Notes under the pieces: model-generated
Database searches by the model: none
The model's input: only the letters and a program-made list of their open reading frames with translations
What the model was told of the DNA's origin: nothing
In this document: positions 49,837 to 58,844 of the stretch, piece by piece
How the letters are laid out: the number at the start of each line of letters is the position of its first letter
Numbering within the stretch: the stretch's first letter is position 1
Translations under genes and position numbers: made by a program
Assembly (NCBI GenBank): GCA_945868745.1
Contig: CAMBMK010000005.1
Coordinates: 1 to 60,295 of the forward strand
Length of the DNA stretch: 60,295 nt
Source of the DNA: an uncultured Bacteroidales bacterium
Lineage (GTDB): Bacteria > Bacteroidota > Bacteroidia > Bacteroidales > UBA932
Direction: 5' to 3'

Positions 49837-50511
49837 ATGAACATCTGGTTAATAATGATCCTGGTGATGGTATTGAGCTTCATAGTCCAGAATACCCTCC
49901 AGAGCAGATTCGGCAAATATTCACGGGTAAGGAACTCAAACGGGATGACAGGTGCGGAGATCGCCAGCATGATGCTCCGCCAGAACGGTATATATGATGT
50001 CCGTGTGGAATGTATCGAAGGCCAGCTCACTGACCACTACAATCCGCAGACAAAGACCGTCAACCTCAGCAGGAGCGTCTATGAAGGCAACTCGATTGCT
50101 GCGGCCGCCGTGGCTGCCCACGAGTGCGGACACGTCATCCAGCATGCCACAGGCTATGCGCCGGTCAAGCTCCGTTCGGCCCTCGTGCCGGTTGTGAGCT
50201 TCTGCAATTCGACGGTTCAGTGGGTGCTTTTGATTGGGGTCATAATGATCAACATCACCCCGGCGCTGCTGTATCTCGGAATCGCCCTCTTCGCGATGAC
50301 CACCCTTTTCAGCCTAGTCACCCTTCCGGTCGAAATCAATGCCAGCTATCGTGCAATCAACTGGCTTACTTCCAACAATATAGCAGACAGCGTCACCAAA
50401 CCTATGGCGATTGATGCGCTCAAATGGGCGGCATATACCTATGTTATTGCGGCCATCGGCTCGCTTGCAACCCTTCTGTACTATATCGGTCTTGCCTCAC
50501 GGCGCGATTAG
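49837..50511 (+). CDS. YugP-type zinc-dependent membrane metallopeptidase
   Basis: The 224-residue protein is an integral membrane protease-like protein of the YugP (neutral zinc metallopeptidase) family. It has a membrane segment at about residues 3-19, the region GMTGAEIASMMLRQNGIYDVRVE with DHYNPQTKTVNLSRSVYEGNS, the zinc motif AAHECGHVIQHATGY (HExxH, near residue 94), two further hydrophobic segments (about 125-160), and a final one near 200-218. The PVEINASYRAINWL segment is conserved in the family. Substrate unknown. It leads an operon with alr and the DJ-1 gene. Confidence 0.9.
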   Translation: MNIWLIMILVMVLSFIVQNTLQSRFGKYSRVRNSNGMTGAEIASMMLRQNGIYDVRVECIEGQLTDHYNPQTKTVNLSRSVYEGNSIAAAAVAAHECGHVIQHATGYAPVKLRSALVPVVSFCNSTVQWVLLIGVIMINITPALLYLGIALFAMTTLFSLVTLPVEINASYRAINWLTSNNIADSVTKPMAIDALKWAAYTYVIAAIGSLATLLYYIGLASRRD

Positions 50512-50541
50512 CCTGCCAATCCATCAATCTGCATCCGGCAA

Positions 50542-51651
50542 ATGAACAATGAAGATTTTTCGAGGCTGGAGCTCAGGCTCCCCAACTGCCTTGTAAACTA
50601 CAGATATTTCAGGTCGAGGCTCAATCCGTCAACGCGGCTCCTCGTGCTTGTGAAGGCGAACGCCTACGGTCACGGTGCCGTCGAATTTGCCTACATGATG
50701 CAGAAGGCCGGAGCAGACTATCTCGCGGTCGCTTACCCTGTGGAGGGCGTGGAACTGCGCAGCAACGGTATCAGCCTGCCGATAATAGTCCTGACGGCAG
50801 GGACCGACTTCTTCGAGGAGATGACAGACAACCGTCTCGAGCCCGGCATCCCCAATCTCTATACCCTCAAGGCCTTCTGTGAAGTATTGAAGGCCAGGGG
50901 ATTGAAAGACTATCCGGTCCACATCAAGCTTGATACCGGCATGCACCGTCTCGGCTTCATGTCGGATGAGCTCGAAGAGTTGTGCAGGTTTCTCGCGGGA
51001 TGCCCTTATGTGAAGGTGAAATCGGTGTATTCCCACCTTGCTGCCGCCGAGGACCCTGCGGAGGATGAATTCACGCTGGGCCAGATCAGCCTTTTCGGCA
51101 GGAATGCCGACCTGATAACGTCAGCAATAGGCTACAGGCCGATGTATCATATACTTAACTCTGCCGGCATTGAACGTTTCCCGCAGTATCAGTTTGATAT
51201 GGTCCGTCTCGGCATCGGGATCTACGGGATCAGCGCAGTGCCCGGAGTAAAGCTCGCCCCGGTTGCCTCACTTAAATGCAAAATATTGCAGGTCAAGCAT
51301 CTGACGTCACCGGACGATACCATCGGCTACAACCGTCATGGCCATATAGCCCCGGGAGGAACGACCATTGCCACGATTCCTGTGGGATATGCCGACGGAA
51401 TAGACCGCCATCTCGGATGCGGAAGGGCCTCCTTTATGCTCAACGGGCACAGGGTCCCGACAATCGGCAACATCTGTATGGATATGTGCATGCTTGATGT
51501 CACGGGAGTGCCTGCCGAGCCGGGAGATACCGTCACGGTGTTCGGGGATGACCCGACTGTGTCGGAGCTTGCGTCTATCCTGGGTACAATACCTTATGAG
51601 ATAATGACTTCCGTCCCGAGAAGAATCGAAAGGACAGTGATCAGAAAATAA
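50542..51651 (+). CDS. alr: Alanine racemase
   Basis: Alr interconverts L- and D-alanine for peptidoglycan synthesis. This is the single-domain form (369 residues) with an N-terminal barrel and C-terminal beta domain. The PLP lysine is in VLVKANAYGHGAVE near residue 38. The substrate/PLP segments HIKLDTGMHRLGF, YSHLAAAEDPAED and the Tyr-containing VGYADGIDRHLGCG (catalytic Tyr) are present, as is GNICMDMCMLDV. MurF is not fused to it here, unlike in several Bacteroides. The DJ-1 gene follows after 8 bases. Confidence 0.95.
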   Translation: MNNEDFSRLELRLPNCLVNYRYFRSRLNPSTRLLVLVKANAYGHGAVEFAYMMQKAGADYLAVAYPVEGVELRSNGISLPIIVLTAGTDFFEEMTDNRLEPGIPNLYTLKAFCEVLKARGLKDYPVHIKLDTGMHRLGFMSDELEELCRFLAGCPYVKVKSVYSHLAAAEDPAEDEFTLGQISLFGRNADLITSAIGYRPMYHILNSAGIERFPQYQFDMVRLGIGIYGISAVPGVKLAPVASLKCKILQVKHLTSPDDTIGYNRHGHIAPGGTTIATIPVGYADGIDRHLGCGRASFMLNGHRVPTIGNICMDMCMLDVTGVPAEPGDTVTVFGDDPTVSELASILGTIPYEIMTSVPRRIERTVIRK

Positions 51652-51659
51652 TCATCCAT

Positions 51660-52244
51660 ATGAAAGGAATCCACATATTTCTTGCCGACGGATTCGAGGA
51701 ATCCGAGGCACTCGTCACTCTTGACATCCTCAGGCGGGCAGGCCTCGAGGCCTGCACAGTCACACTTCCTGCAGAAGAGGTTCCGCAGCCGTTCGTGACC
51801 GGTTCCCACGGGGTGACCGTCGTTGCCGATATGATCTGGGAGGATTTTGCAGATGAGGTTGAAAGGGGAGCTTCTGCGGAAGACGTGATGATATTCCCTG
51901 GAGGAATGCCCGGCACAAAGCATCTGGCAGCGTGCGAAGAACTGATTGAGATGATGAACGGGCATTATGCTGAAGGGGGGACGGTGGCTGCAATCTGTGC
52001 GGCTCCCGGACTTGTCCTCTCGCAGCTTGAAGGGATTGCAGGAAAGAGATTTACGGCATTTGACGGCTTTGAGGGCCTTACCGCGGAAAAGGGAGGAATC
52101 TATGTCAAGGCACCGGCAGTCCGTGACGGCAATGTCATCACCGGCCGCGGAGCAGGATGCGCCATCGATTTCGGTCTTGCAATAGTGGAGCATGTCCTCG
52201 GACCGGAGGCTGCCGCAAAGGTGCGACATGGACTTATGATTTGA
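51660..52244 (+). CDS. DJ-1/PfpI family protein
   Basis: The 194-residue protein has the DJ-1 fold: KGIHIFLADGFEESEALVTLDILRRAGLEACTVTL with the conserved Glu in GFEESE. FPGGMPGTKHL and the nucleophile elbow AAICAAPGLVL with Cys follow. The Cys-Glu pair matches the YajL/DJ-1 subgroup, proposed to protect against oxidative or glyoxal damage. The role is inferred. A long perfect terminator stem follows 20 bases after the stop. Confidence 0.9.
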   Translation: MKGIHIFLADGFEESEALVTLDILRRAGLEACTVTLPAEEVPQPFVTGSHGVTVVADMIWEDFADEVERGASAEDVMIFPGGMPGTKHLAACEELIEMMNGHYAEGGTVAAICAAPGLVLSQLEGIAGKRFTAFDGFEGLTAEKGGIYVKAPAVRDGNVITGRGAGCAIDFGLAIVEHVLGPEAAAKVRHGLMI

Positions 52245-52264
52245 TAAACAGGGACTTATGATAT

Positions 52265-52304
52265 AAAAAGAGAGGCTTCCGGCCATCCGGAAGCCTCTCT
52301 TTTT
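52265..52304. terminator. Bidirectional terminator between DJ-1 gene and guaA
   Basis: An 18-bp perfect stem, AAAAAGAGAGGCTTCCGG (52265-52282) with its complement at 52287-52304, has a CCAT loop. The A/T ends give U-tracts in both directions for these convergent genes. Confidence 0.93.
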
Positions 52305-52335
52305 CAGTATATTCGGGAAGTTGAAAGGCAACTTC

Positions 52336-53919
52336 TTATTCCCATTCGATGGTTGCAGGCGGTTTCGACGAGATGTCATAGACTACGCGGTTGACCCCGC
52401 GGACCTTGTTGATGATCTCGTTGCTGACATCGGCGAGGAAGTCGTAAGGGAAGTGGAACCAGTCGGCCGTCATTGCGTCAGTCGATACCACTGCCCTGAG
52501 TGCGACAGGATTTTCGTAGGTGCGCTCGTCGCCCATTACCCCGACGCTCTTGACAGGAAGAAGGATGACTCCGGCCTGCCAGATGGCTTCATAAAGGTTT
52601 TTGGCCTCGATTCTCGGGTCGGAAGCCGAAGGTATGTGGAGCGAGGTGCAGTCATAGTTGCGAAGGCCCCTGATGAAGATGTCGTCCGCCTCGCGGAGCA
52701 CCCTGAGCTTCTCTTCAGTTACGTCACCGATAATCCTTATGGCAAGCGACGGTCCCGGGAAAGGATGCCTTCCCACAAGCTCTTCCCTGATGCCGAGGGC
52801 CCTTCCTACACGGCGTACCTCATCTTTGAAAAGCATGCGCAGAGGCTCCACAATCTTGAGGTTCATCTTCTCCGGAAGGCCGCCCACGTTGTGGTGGGAC
52901 TTGATCTTGCTGGCTACTCCAGGTATGCCGGCGGACTCGATCACGTCAGGGTAGATGGTGCCCTGTGCAAGCCAGCGTGCGCCTTCAATCCGGCTGGCAT
53001 ATTTGTCAAAGGTCTCGACGAACAGCTTTCCGATGATCTTGCGCTTGGTTTCCGGGTCGGACACCCCGGCAAGTGCGGAAAGGAATTCGGCGGAAGCGTC
53101 CGCCCCTATGACATTGAGGCCCATATCCTTGTAGGAGGCCATCACGTCTTCGAACTCGTTCTTGCGGAGAAGGCCGTTGTTGACGAAAATGCAGGTGAGG
53201 TTGTGGCCGATTGCCCTGTTGAGGAGAACGGCTGCAACCGTCGAGTCAACTCCTCCGCTCAATCCGAGGATGACCTTGTCGCTGCCGATTTTTTCGCGCA
53301 TCTCGCTGACTGAGGTGTCGATGAATGACTCGCTGGTCCAGTCTCCCCTGCATCCGCAGATGTCGAGGGCGAAATTGGCGAGAATCTTTGTGCCTTCAAC
53401 AGTATGGAATACCTCCGGATGGAACTGGACACCATATGTATCCTCGTCCGGGAAGCGGAATGCGGCATTTTCTACATCGGAAGTGGAGGCGAGAACCCTG
53501 CAGCCTTCCGGGAGGGAGGAGATTGTGTCACCGTGTGACATCCATACCTGGGAGCTTTTCGACACGCCCTTGAAAAGCGGGGAGGAGGTGTCTGTGATTT
53601 CAAGAATCGCGCGACCGTACTCCCTTGCAACCGATCCTTCCACCTTGCCGCCGTAGTTCTGGGCAAGATATTGGGCCCCATAGCAGATGCCGAGCACCGG
53701 AATACGTCCCTTGAATGTCTCCAGAGCCATCTTCGGTGCGTTTTCCTGACGTACCGAGCAAGGACTGCCGGAGAGGATGACTCCCTTGACGGAGGCATCC
53801 GTTGCCGGGGCTTTGCTGTATGGCTGGATCTCGCAATAGACGTTCAGCTCCCTGAGACGGCGGCCTATCAGCTGCGTCAGCTGCGAACCGCAATCGAGAA
53901 TGATGATTTTTTCAGTCAT
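52336..53919 (-). CDS. guaA: GMP synthase (glutamine-hydrolysing)
   Basis: GuaA aminates XMP to GMP. I start at the ATG at 53919 (527 residues), the position of the conserved [21 protein letters not shown]; the seven upstream residues are unlikely. The class I glutaminase has Cys79 in [12 protein letters not shown] and the His-Glu pair in [10 protein letters not shown]. The ATP-PPase domain has [21 protein letters not shown] near residue 225. The C-terminal dimerisation domain ends PPATIEWE, the normal end. Confidence 0.96.
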   Translation of the reverse strand: MTEKIIILDCGSQLTQLIGRRLRELNVYCEIQPYSKAPATDASVKGVILSGSPCSVRQENAPKMALETFKGRIPVLGICYGAQYLAQNYGGKVEGSVAREYGRAILEITDTSSPLFKGVSKSSQVWMSHGDTISSLPEGCRVLASTSDVENAAFRFPDEDTYGVQFHPEVFHTVEGTKILANFALDICGCRGDWTSESFIDTSVSEMREKIGSDKVILGLSGGVDSTVAAVLLNRAIGHNLTCIFVNNGLLRKNEFEDVMASYKDMGLNVIGADASAEFLSALAGVSDPETKRKIIGKLFVETFDKYASRIEGARWLAQGTIYPDVIESAGIPGVASKIKSHHNVGGLPEKMNLKIVEPLRMLFKDEVRRVGRALGIREELVGRHPFPGPSLAIRIIGDVTEEKLRVLREADDIFIRGLRNYDCTSLHIPSASDPRIEAKNLYEAIWQAGVILLPVKSVGVMGDERTYENPVALRAVVSTDAMTADWFHFPYDFLADVSNEIINKVRGVNRVVYDISSKPPATIEWE

Positions 53920-53937
53920 ATTGTTCGGATTGAAGTA

Positions 53938-53945
53938 CAAAAATA
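53938..53945 (-). promoter_or_regulatory. -7 box of guaA
   Basis: TATTTTTG on the minus strand (53945 to 53938) matches TAnnTTTG, 18 bases before the guaA ATG. No clear -33 box is seen in the AT-rich gap. No purine riboswitch fits in the 5' leader, which would be about 10-15 bases. Confidence 0.5.
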
Positions 53946-53954
53946 CGTCTATTT

Positions 53955-53986
53955 TTTCATATTTTTATCGGAAATGCGTATTTTTG
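53955..53986 (+). promoter_or_regulatory. Promoter of typA
   Basis: TTTC (53955-53958), 20 bases, then TATTTTTG (53979-53986), an exact -7 match. The ATG follows at 54017. Confidence 0.65.
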
Positions 53987-54016
53987 TCAGATTTTTCTAA
54001 GTAACAAATAGACCTT

Positions 54017-55822
54017 ATGGATGTTAGGAACATAGCGATCATCGCCCACGTCGATCACGGCAAGACCACCCTCGTGGACAGGATGATCTATCAGGCAAAT
54101 CTGGTTCGCAAGCCTGAAAACCTCGGGGAGCTCATCCTCGACAACAACGACCTCGAAAGGGAAAGAGGCATCACCATTCTCGCAAAGAATGTTTCGGTAG
54201 TATATAAAGGTGTCAAAATCAATATAATCGATACTCCGGGCCATAGCGACTTCGGAGGCGAGGTGGAGAGGGTCCTCAATATGGCGGACGGTGTACTCCT
54301 TCTCGTGGATGCATTTGAAGGCTGTATGCCGCAGACGCGTTTCGTGCTCCAGAAGGCGCTCGACCTCGGAAAGAAGCCCGTTGTCGTAATAAATAAGGTG
54401 GACAAGCCCAACTGCCGCCCGGACGAGGTGCAGGAAGAAGTGTTCGACCTTATGTTCGCCCTCAATGCCAATGAGGACCAGCTGGACTTCAGGACTGTTT
54501 ACGGCAGTGCAAAGCAGGGATGGATGTCCCTTGACTGGAAGCAGCCGGGAAGCGACATTACCCCTCTTCTGGATACCATCCTGGAGGTGATTCCGGCACC
54601 GCAGCAGGTCGAGGGCACTCCCCAGATGCTCATCTCCTCGCTCGAATATTCCCCGTATGTGGGAAGAATCGCGGTGGGACGCATCACCAGGGGCAGCCTC
54701 AGGACCGGGATGAACATCAGCCTCTGCAAGAGGTATGACATAGTGGAGAAGCAGAAGATCAAGCAGCTTATGGTCTTTGACGGCCTCGGAAAGAAGAATG
54801 TCGATGAAGTGCAGTGCGGAGACATCTGCGCCGTGGTGGGAGTGGAAGGCTTCGAGATCGGGGACACCATTGCCGACTTCGAAAATCCGGAGGCCCTTCC
54901 TCCGATTGCCGTTGACGAGCCTACAATGAGCATGCTCTTCACGATCAACAACTCGCCTTTCTTCGGAAAGGACGGCAAGTTCGTGACCTCGCGCCATATC
55001 AAGGACAGGCTTGACCGTGAGCTGGAAAAGAATCTTGCGCTCAGGGTGAAACCGGGTCTCAATGCCGATTCTTTCGTGGTGTACGGAAGGGGAGTGCTCC
55101 ATCTGTCGGTGCTCATCGAGACTATGCGCCGCGAGGGTTTCGAGCTGCAGGTGGGCCAGCCGAAGGTGCTTGACAAGACAATCAACGGCCAGCGGTGCGA
55201 ACCGGTGGAGGAGCTTACAATAGAGGTGCCGGAGGGGTTCGTGGGTACCTGCATCGAGATGGTGACACGCCGCAAGGGTGCCCTGCTCAGGATGGAACCG
55301 CGTACCGACCGCACCCTGCTCGAGTTTGACATCCCTACCAGGGGCATCATGGGACTCAGGAGCAACCTTCTCACAGCCACCCAGGGGGAGGCCGTGATGG
55401 CCCACAGGCTCAAGGAATACCAGCCGTACAAGGGTGACATCGAACGCCGTACCAACGGCTCCCTCGTGTCCCTGGAAACCGGCGAGGCGATTGCATATTC
55501 GATGAACAAGCTTCTCGACAGGGGAAAATTCTTCGTCGAGCCGGGCGAGGAGATTTATGGCGGCCAGGTTGTCGGTGAACATACGAGGGAGCGTGACCTC
55601 AATGTCAACATCTGCAAGACCAAGAAGCTTACCAATGTGCGTGCGGCAGGAAGCGACGAAAAGATAGTTCTTCCTCCTGCAATCAAGTTCTCGCTTGAGG
55701 AAGCTCTCGAGTACATCCAGGAGGACGAATACGTGGAAGTGACCCCTCATCATATGAGAATACGCAAGATTTTGCTCGATCCGCTCGATAGAAAGAGAAA
55801 ATCTGACCAGGAAGATTGTTAA
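54017..55822 (+). CDS. typA: Ribosome-associated GTPase TypA/BipA
   Basis: BipA is a translational GTPase of the EF-G family that aids 50S assembly, notably under stress. The 601-residue length is normal. GTPase motifs are IIAHVDHGKTTLVDRMIYQ, RGITILAKN (switch I), DTPGHSDFGGEV and NKVDKP, then domains II, III, V and the BipA-specific C-terminal domain. That domain has the conserved basic stretch of the family (NVRAAGSDEKIVLPPAIKFSLEEALEYIQEDEYVEVTP). It is divergent from guaA. Confidence 0.97.
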   Translation: MDVRNIAIIAHVDHGKTTLVDRMIYQANLVRKPENLGELILDNNDLERERGITILAKNVSVVYKGVKINIIDTPGHSDFGGEVERVLNMADGVLLLVDAFEGCMPQTRFVLQKALDLGKKPVVVINKVDKPNCRPDEVQEEVFDLMFALNANEDQLDFRTVYGSAKQGWMSLDWKQPGSDITPLLDTILEVIPAPQQVEGTPQMLISSLEYSPYVGRIAVGRITRGSLRTGMNISLCKRYDIVEKQKIKQLMVFDGLGKKNVDEVQCGDICAVVGVEGFEIGDTIADFENPEALPPIAVDEPTMSMLFTINNSPFFGKDGKFVTSRHIKDRLDRELEKNLALRVKPGLNADSFVVYGRGVLHLSVLIETMRREGFELQVGQPKVLDKTINGQRCEPVEELTIEVPEGFVGTCIEMVTRRKGALLRMEPRTDRTLLEFDIPTRGIMGLRSNLLTATQGEAVMAHRLKEYQPYKGDIERRTNGSLVSLETGEAIAYSMNKLLDRGKFFVEPGEEIYGGQVVGEHTRERDLNVNICKTKKLTNVRAAGSDEKIVLPPAIKFSLEEALEYIQEDEYVEVTPHHMRIRKILLDPLDRKRKSDQEDC

Positions 55823-55845
55823 TTCAAAAGTTTTTTGTATCTTTG
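55815..55845 (+). promoter_or_regulatory. Promoter of yceD-rpmF-tRNA-Arg
   Basis: ATTG (55815-55818), 19 bases, then TATCTTTG (55838-55845), an exact -7 match. The -33 end overlaps the typA 3' end. Confidence 0.7.
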
Positions 55846-55871
55846 CATCCCTTAAATCTGTTTATCGCGTC

Positions 55872-56438
55872 GTGAACGGGAGTTTTTGCATAGCCTTAAA
55901 TGGATTGCGTGCCGGGAAAAAAGCATTTTCCATACACGCGGGAAAAGAGTTCTTTGCCAATTTCGACAATTCCGAAATCCTTGATGCAGACGTGTCTGTC
56001 GAGGGTTGCGTGGAGAAGTCAGGCGGTTATACCGGCATCGACTTCGTCATTGAGGGGACGGTTACAGTCCCGTGTGACAGATGCCTCGAACCGGTGACCC
56101 TTGATGTCAGCAGGGATGTCAGGCTGAGCGTAAAGTGGGGCGATGAGCCTGCGCAGGAGCCGTCCGGGGCTGACCCGTCAGAAAGGGAGGTGGTCTATCT
56201 TCCGGCAGATGCCGCAGAGTTTGACCTGTCCCAGACGGTCTATGACTATGTCATTCTCTCCATGCCCCTGCAGAAAGTCCATCCCGACGGGGAATGCAAT
56301 CCTGACGCTCTCAGGTTCATCAAGGGGGATGCGGAAGACTTCGAAAACCGGATGCCGGAGGAAAGTCCGGCGGAAGATGGCGGAGACAATCCTTTTGCAG
56401 CATTGAAGGATCTGCTGGAAAAGGGTAATTTGAATTAA
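55872..56438 (+). CDS. yceD: DUF177 (YceD family) protein with GTG start
   Basis: YceD-family proteins are linked to 23S rRNA accumulation and are usually encoded before rpmF, as here. The 188-residue product has the family core: GTVTVPCDRCLEPVTLDVSRDVRLSVKWG with CxxC, DAAEFDLSQTVYDYVILSMPLQKVHP, and a C-terminal NPFAALKDLLEKG, the standard DUF177 ending. The only sensible start is GTG at 55872. No ATG is available until far inside the domain. rpmF follows after 21 bases. Confidence 0.88.
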   Translation: MNGSFCIALNGLRAGKKAFSIHAGKEFFANFDNSEILDADVSVEGCVEKSGGYTGIDFVIEGTVTVPCDRCLEPVTLDVSRDVRLSVKWGDEPAQEPSGADPSEREVVYLPADAAEFDLSQTVYDYVILSMPLQKVHPDGECNPDALRFIKGDAEDFENRMPEESPAEDGGDNPFAALKDLLEKGNLN

Positions 56439-56459
56439 AAATTTAAAAAGTATATAACA

Positions 56460-56642
56460 ATGGCACATCCGAAACACAAAATCTCAAAGCAGAGAAGGGA
56501 CAAGAGAAGAACTCACGACTTCGCGGCTGTTCCTACACTGGCTACCTGCCCTAATTGCGGTGCTACCGTAATGTATCACAGGGTATGCCCTGAGTGCGGC
56601 TATTACAGGGGACGCCAGATTATCGAGAAGAGCGCAGAATAA
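56460..56642 (+). CDS. rpmF: Large ribosomal subunit protein bL32
   Basis: The 60-residue protein begins MAHPKHKISKQRRDKRRTHD and has a zinc ribbon CPNCG...CPECG with YYRGRQII, the bL32 pattern. It follows yceD, as in most bacteria, but is followed by tRNA-Arg instead of plsX or fabH. Confidence 0.97.
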   Translation: MAHPKHKISKQRRDKRRTHDFAAVPTLATCPNCGATVMYHRVCPECGYYRGRQIIEKSAE

Positions 56643-56675
56643 TGTTCTTCGGAGTCTCTTGACATAGAGAGACAT

Positions 56676-56747
56676 GGCCTCATAGTTCAACGGATAGAAC
56701 GGAAGTTTCCTAAACTTTAAATCGAGGTTCGATTCCTCGTGGGGCTA
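56676..56747 (+). tRNA. tRNA-Arg (anticodon CCT)
   Basis: A 72-base cloverleaf: acceptor GGCCTCA with TGGGGCT, D-arm GTTC/GAAC, anticodon arm GAAGT-TTCCTAA-ACTTT (anticodon CCT, reading AGG), T-arm CGAGG/CCTCG with TTCGATT loop, discriminator A. No CCA is encoded. No promoter is seen in the 33 bases after rpmF, so it is likely made from the yceD-rpmF transcript. Confidence 0.92.
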
Positions 56748-56750
56748 CAA

Positions 56751-56781
56751 AAGGCGGCTGACCGGAAGGTCGGCCGCTTTT
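56751..56781 (+). terminator. Terminator after tRNA-Arg
   Basis: AAGGCGGCTGACC (56751-56763) pairs with GGTCGGCCGCTTT (56768-56780) over 13 bp with two G-U, GGAA loop, then a short T run. It may also serve the converging bcp gene. Confidence 0.8.
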
Positions 56782-56846
56782 GTGCTTTGGCTTTTATTGA
56801 TTCCTTGATGCAGAGCATCCTGTCCGGGTGCTCAAGTAGGGAATCC

Positions 56847-57290
56847 TCAGAGAATCTGTTCGCTGTGGTTTTTGGTATCCACTTTTTCGATGATTTTCGT
56901 GCAGATGAGGTCGCTGTCGAATACATAGGTCCTGCGCAGCGTCCCCATACTCACCTTCCCGCAGAATTTCTTCTCGCCCCAGGCTCCGAACTGCTCCATG
57001 AGCACATGGTCCGGGTCTGACAGGAGAGGGAACGGGAGCGAATTGTTGAGCGCAAACTTGCGGTGCGATGCAAGGGAGTTCTTGCTGACTCCGATTATCC
57101 TGTAGCCTTCTGCGAGGAAGCGCCCGTAGTTGTCCCGGAGGTTGCATGCTTCCGCTGTACAACCGGGCGTGCTGTCGGCCGGATAGAAATATATGACGGT
57201 CTTTGTCCCCGCGAGGGACTCCGAATCGATGATCTGTCCATCGTGGGCCTCCATCCTGAATGAAGGCATCCTGTCTCCTGTGCTGATCAT
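56847..57290 (-). CDS. bcp: Thiol peroxidase, BCP-type peroxiredoxin
   Basis: BCP reduces hydrogen and alkyl peroxides using thioredoxin. The ATG at 57290 (147 residues) gives the normal start ISTGDRMPSFRMEAHDGQ; the longer frame adds 24 unlikely residues and covers the promoter. The peroxidatic Cys is in YFYPADSTPGCTAEACNLRD, with a second Cys five residues later as in the atypical 2-Cys BCP group. Other features are GVSKNSLASHRKFALNNSLPFPLLSDPD and WGEKKFCGKVSMGTLRRTYVF. Confidence 0.93.
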   Translation of the reverse strand: MISTGDRMPSFRMEAHDGQIIDSESLAGTKTVIYFYPADSTPGCTAEACNLRDNYGRFLAEGYRIIGVSKNSLASHRKFALNNSLPFPLLSDPDHVLMEQFGAWGEKKFCGKVSMGTLRRTYVFDSDLICTKIIEKVDTKNHSEQIL

Positions 57291-57319
57291 AAGTGGCGGT
57301 TTTTTTGTTTGCGAATTTT

Positions 57320-57327
57320 CAAAGATA
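57320..57327 (-). promoter_or_regulatory. -7 box of bcp
   Basis: TATCTTTG on the minus strand (57327 to 57320) matches TAnnTTTG, 29 bases before the ATG. The TTTG upstream is only 16 bases away, so the -33 box is uncertain. Confidence 0.45.
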
Positions 57328-57337
57328 GCAAAAAAAT

Positions 57338-57369
57338 CTTGCTCAAACGCAATCGAATTCATACCTTTG
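57338..57369 (+). promoter_or_regulatory. Promoter of the PurF-like gene and cstA
   Basis: CTTG (57338-57341), 20 bases, then TACCTTTG (57362-57369), an exact -7 match, 26 bases before the ATG at 57396. Confidence 0.75.
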
Positions 57370-57395
57370 CAACCTCAAAAAACGGGCATAGAATC

Positions 57396-58826
57396 ATGGG
57401 CGGAATTTTCGGATCAATTTCCAGGGAGAGCGAATGCATCTCCGACCTTTTCTACGGAACTGACTACCACTCACACCTCGGCACCCACCGTGCCGGTATG
57501 GCTACCTACAGCGAGGCCGACGGCTTCAACAGGAGCATCCACAGTCTTGAGTCATCCTATTTCAGGACCAAGTTCGAAGCGGAACTTTCCAAATTCAAGG
57601 GCAGCGCCGGTATAGGTGTCATCAGCGACACTGACGCGCAGCCGCTCCTGATGAAATCGCATCTCGGAAGGTTTGCGATTGTGACGGTGGCAAAGGTCAA
57701 CAACCTTGATGACATATCGAAGGATCTTCTGGACAGGAATATGCCCCTGAGCGAATTCAGCAGCGGAAAAATCAACCAGACCGAGCTCATATCCCTGCTC
57801 ATCATCCAGGGACGCGACATAGTGGAGGGTATCGAGAATGTCTTCAGGACAATCAAGGGCTCCTGCTCCCTGCTTCTGCTGACCGAAAACGGAATAATCG
57901 CAGCAAGGGACAACTGGGGAAGGACCCCGCTCATCATAGGAAAAAAGGACGGGGCGATGGCGGTGGCAAGCGAGACCACTTCCTTTGCCAATCTCGGTTA
58001 CGGAATAGACCATTATCTCGGTCCGGGAGAAATCGTCCGCATCAGTCCCGACGGCTATGAGGTCCTGCGTCAGGCCAACAAGGGGATGCAGATATGCTCG
58101 TTCCTGTGGATCTACTACGGTTTCCCGACAAGTTTCTACGAGGGCCGCAATGTCGAGCAGATGCGCAATATGACCGGACGGATAATGGGAAGTGAGGATG
58201 AGACGGAGGTGGATTACGTAAGCGGCATCCCTGACAGCGGCATCGGAATGGCCATCGGATATGCCGAGGGCCACAATGTGCCTTACAAGAGGGGCATATG
58301 CAAGTACACCCCGACCTGGCCGCGCTCATTTATGCCTGTCAACCAGGAGATGAGGAATCTCGTCGCCAAGATGAAGCTGATTCCCAACGATGACATCCTC
58401 AGCGGCAAGAGGGTACTTTTCTGCGATGACAGCATCGTGAGGGGCACCCAGCTGAAGGACAGTACAAAGCGTCTCCACGAACTCGGTGCGAAGGAGGTGC
58501 ATATGAGGATTGCCTGTCCTCCGCTCCTGTACGCCTGCCCGTTCGTCAATTTCTCCGCAAGCAAGAGCGAGATGGAGCTCATCACAAGGCGCATCATCGC
58601 CGATCTCGAGGGAGGAAATGCAGACAATGTGGAAGAGTATGCCAGGACTGATTCCCCGAAGTACGTCAGGATGGTTGCCGAGATTGCGCGCCGGCTCAAT
58701 CTCGATTCGCTCAAGTTCAGCAAAATCGAGTCGATAGTCGAGGCAATCGGTCTTCCAAAGTGCAGGATATGCACCCATTGTTTCGACGGAAGCTCGTTCC
58801 ATACTCTTGAAGAGGACAACAGGTAG
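57396..58826 (+). CDS. Amidophosphoribosyltransferase-like protein with Gly in place of the nucleophilic Cys
   Basis: The ATG at 57396 (476 residues) gives the start MGGIFGSISRESE; an upstream frame has no family match. PurF normally begins, after processing, with Cys1 (MCGIxG). Here that residue is Gly, so glutamine hydrolysis by the N-terminal domain should be absent. The phosphoribosyltransferase domain has an intact PRPP motif, RVLFCDDSIVRGTQLKD. Cysteines in QICSFLWIYYG, YACPFVNF and CRICTHCFDG match the places of the 4Fe-4S ligands of Bacillus PurF. It may use ammonia or have another role. As I recall, Bacteroidota often carry such a second PurF. cstA follows after 18 bases. Confidence 0.82.
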   Translation: MGGIFGSISRESECISDLFYGTDYHSHLGTHRAGMATYSEADGFNRSIHSLESSYFRTKFEAELSKFKGSAGIGVISDTDAQPLLMKSHLGRFAIVTVAKVNNLDDISKDLLDRNMPLSEFSSGKINQTELISLLIIQGRDIVEGIENVFRTIKGSCSLLLLTENGIIAARDNWGRTPLIIGKKDGAMAVASETTSFANLGYGIDHYLGPGEIVRISPDGYEVLRQANKGMQICSFLWIYYGFPTSFYEGRNVEQMRNMTGRIMGSEDETEVDYVSGIPDSGIGMAIGYAEGHNVPYKRGICKYTPTWPRSFMPVNQEMRNLVAKMKLIPNDDILSGKRVLFCDDSIVRGTQLKDSTKRLHELGAKEVHMRIACPPLLYACPFVNFSASKSEMELITRRIIADLEGGNADNVEEYARTDSPKYVRMVAEIARRLNLDSLKFSKIESIVEAIGLPKCRICTHCFDGSSFHTLEEDNR

Positions 58827-58844
58827 GGATTCAGCAATCAGACA

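Noticed and set aside
53920..53945. Purine riboswitch in front of guaA
   Set aside because: The promoter-to-start distance is too short to hold an aptamer.
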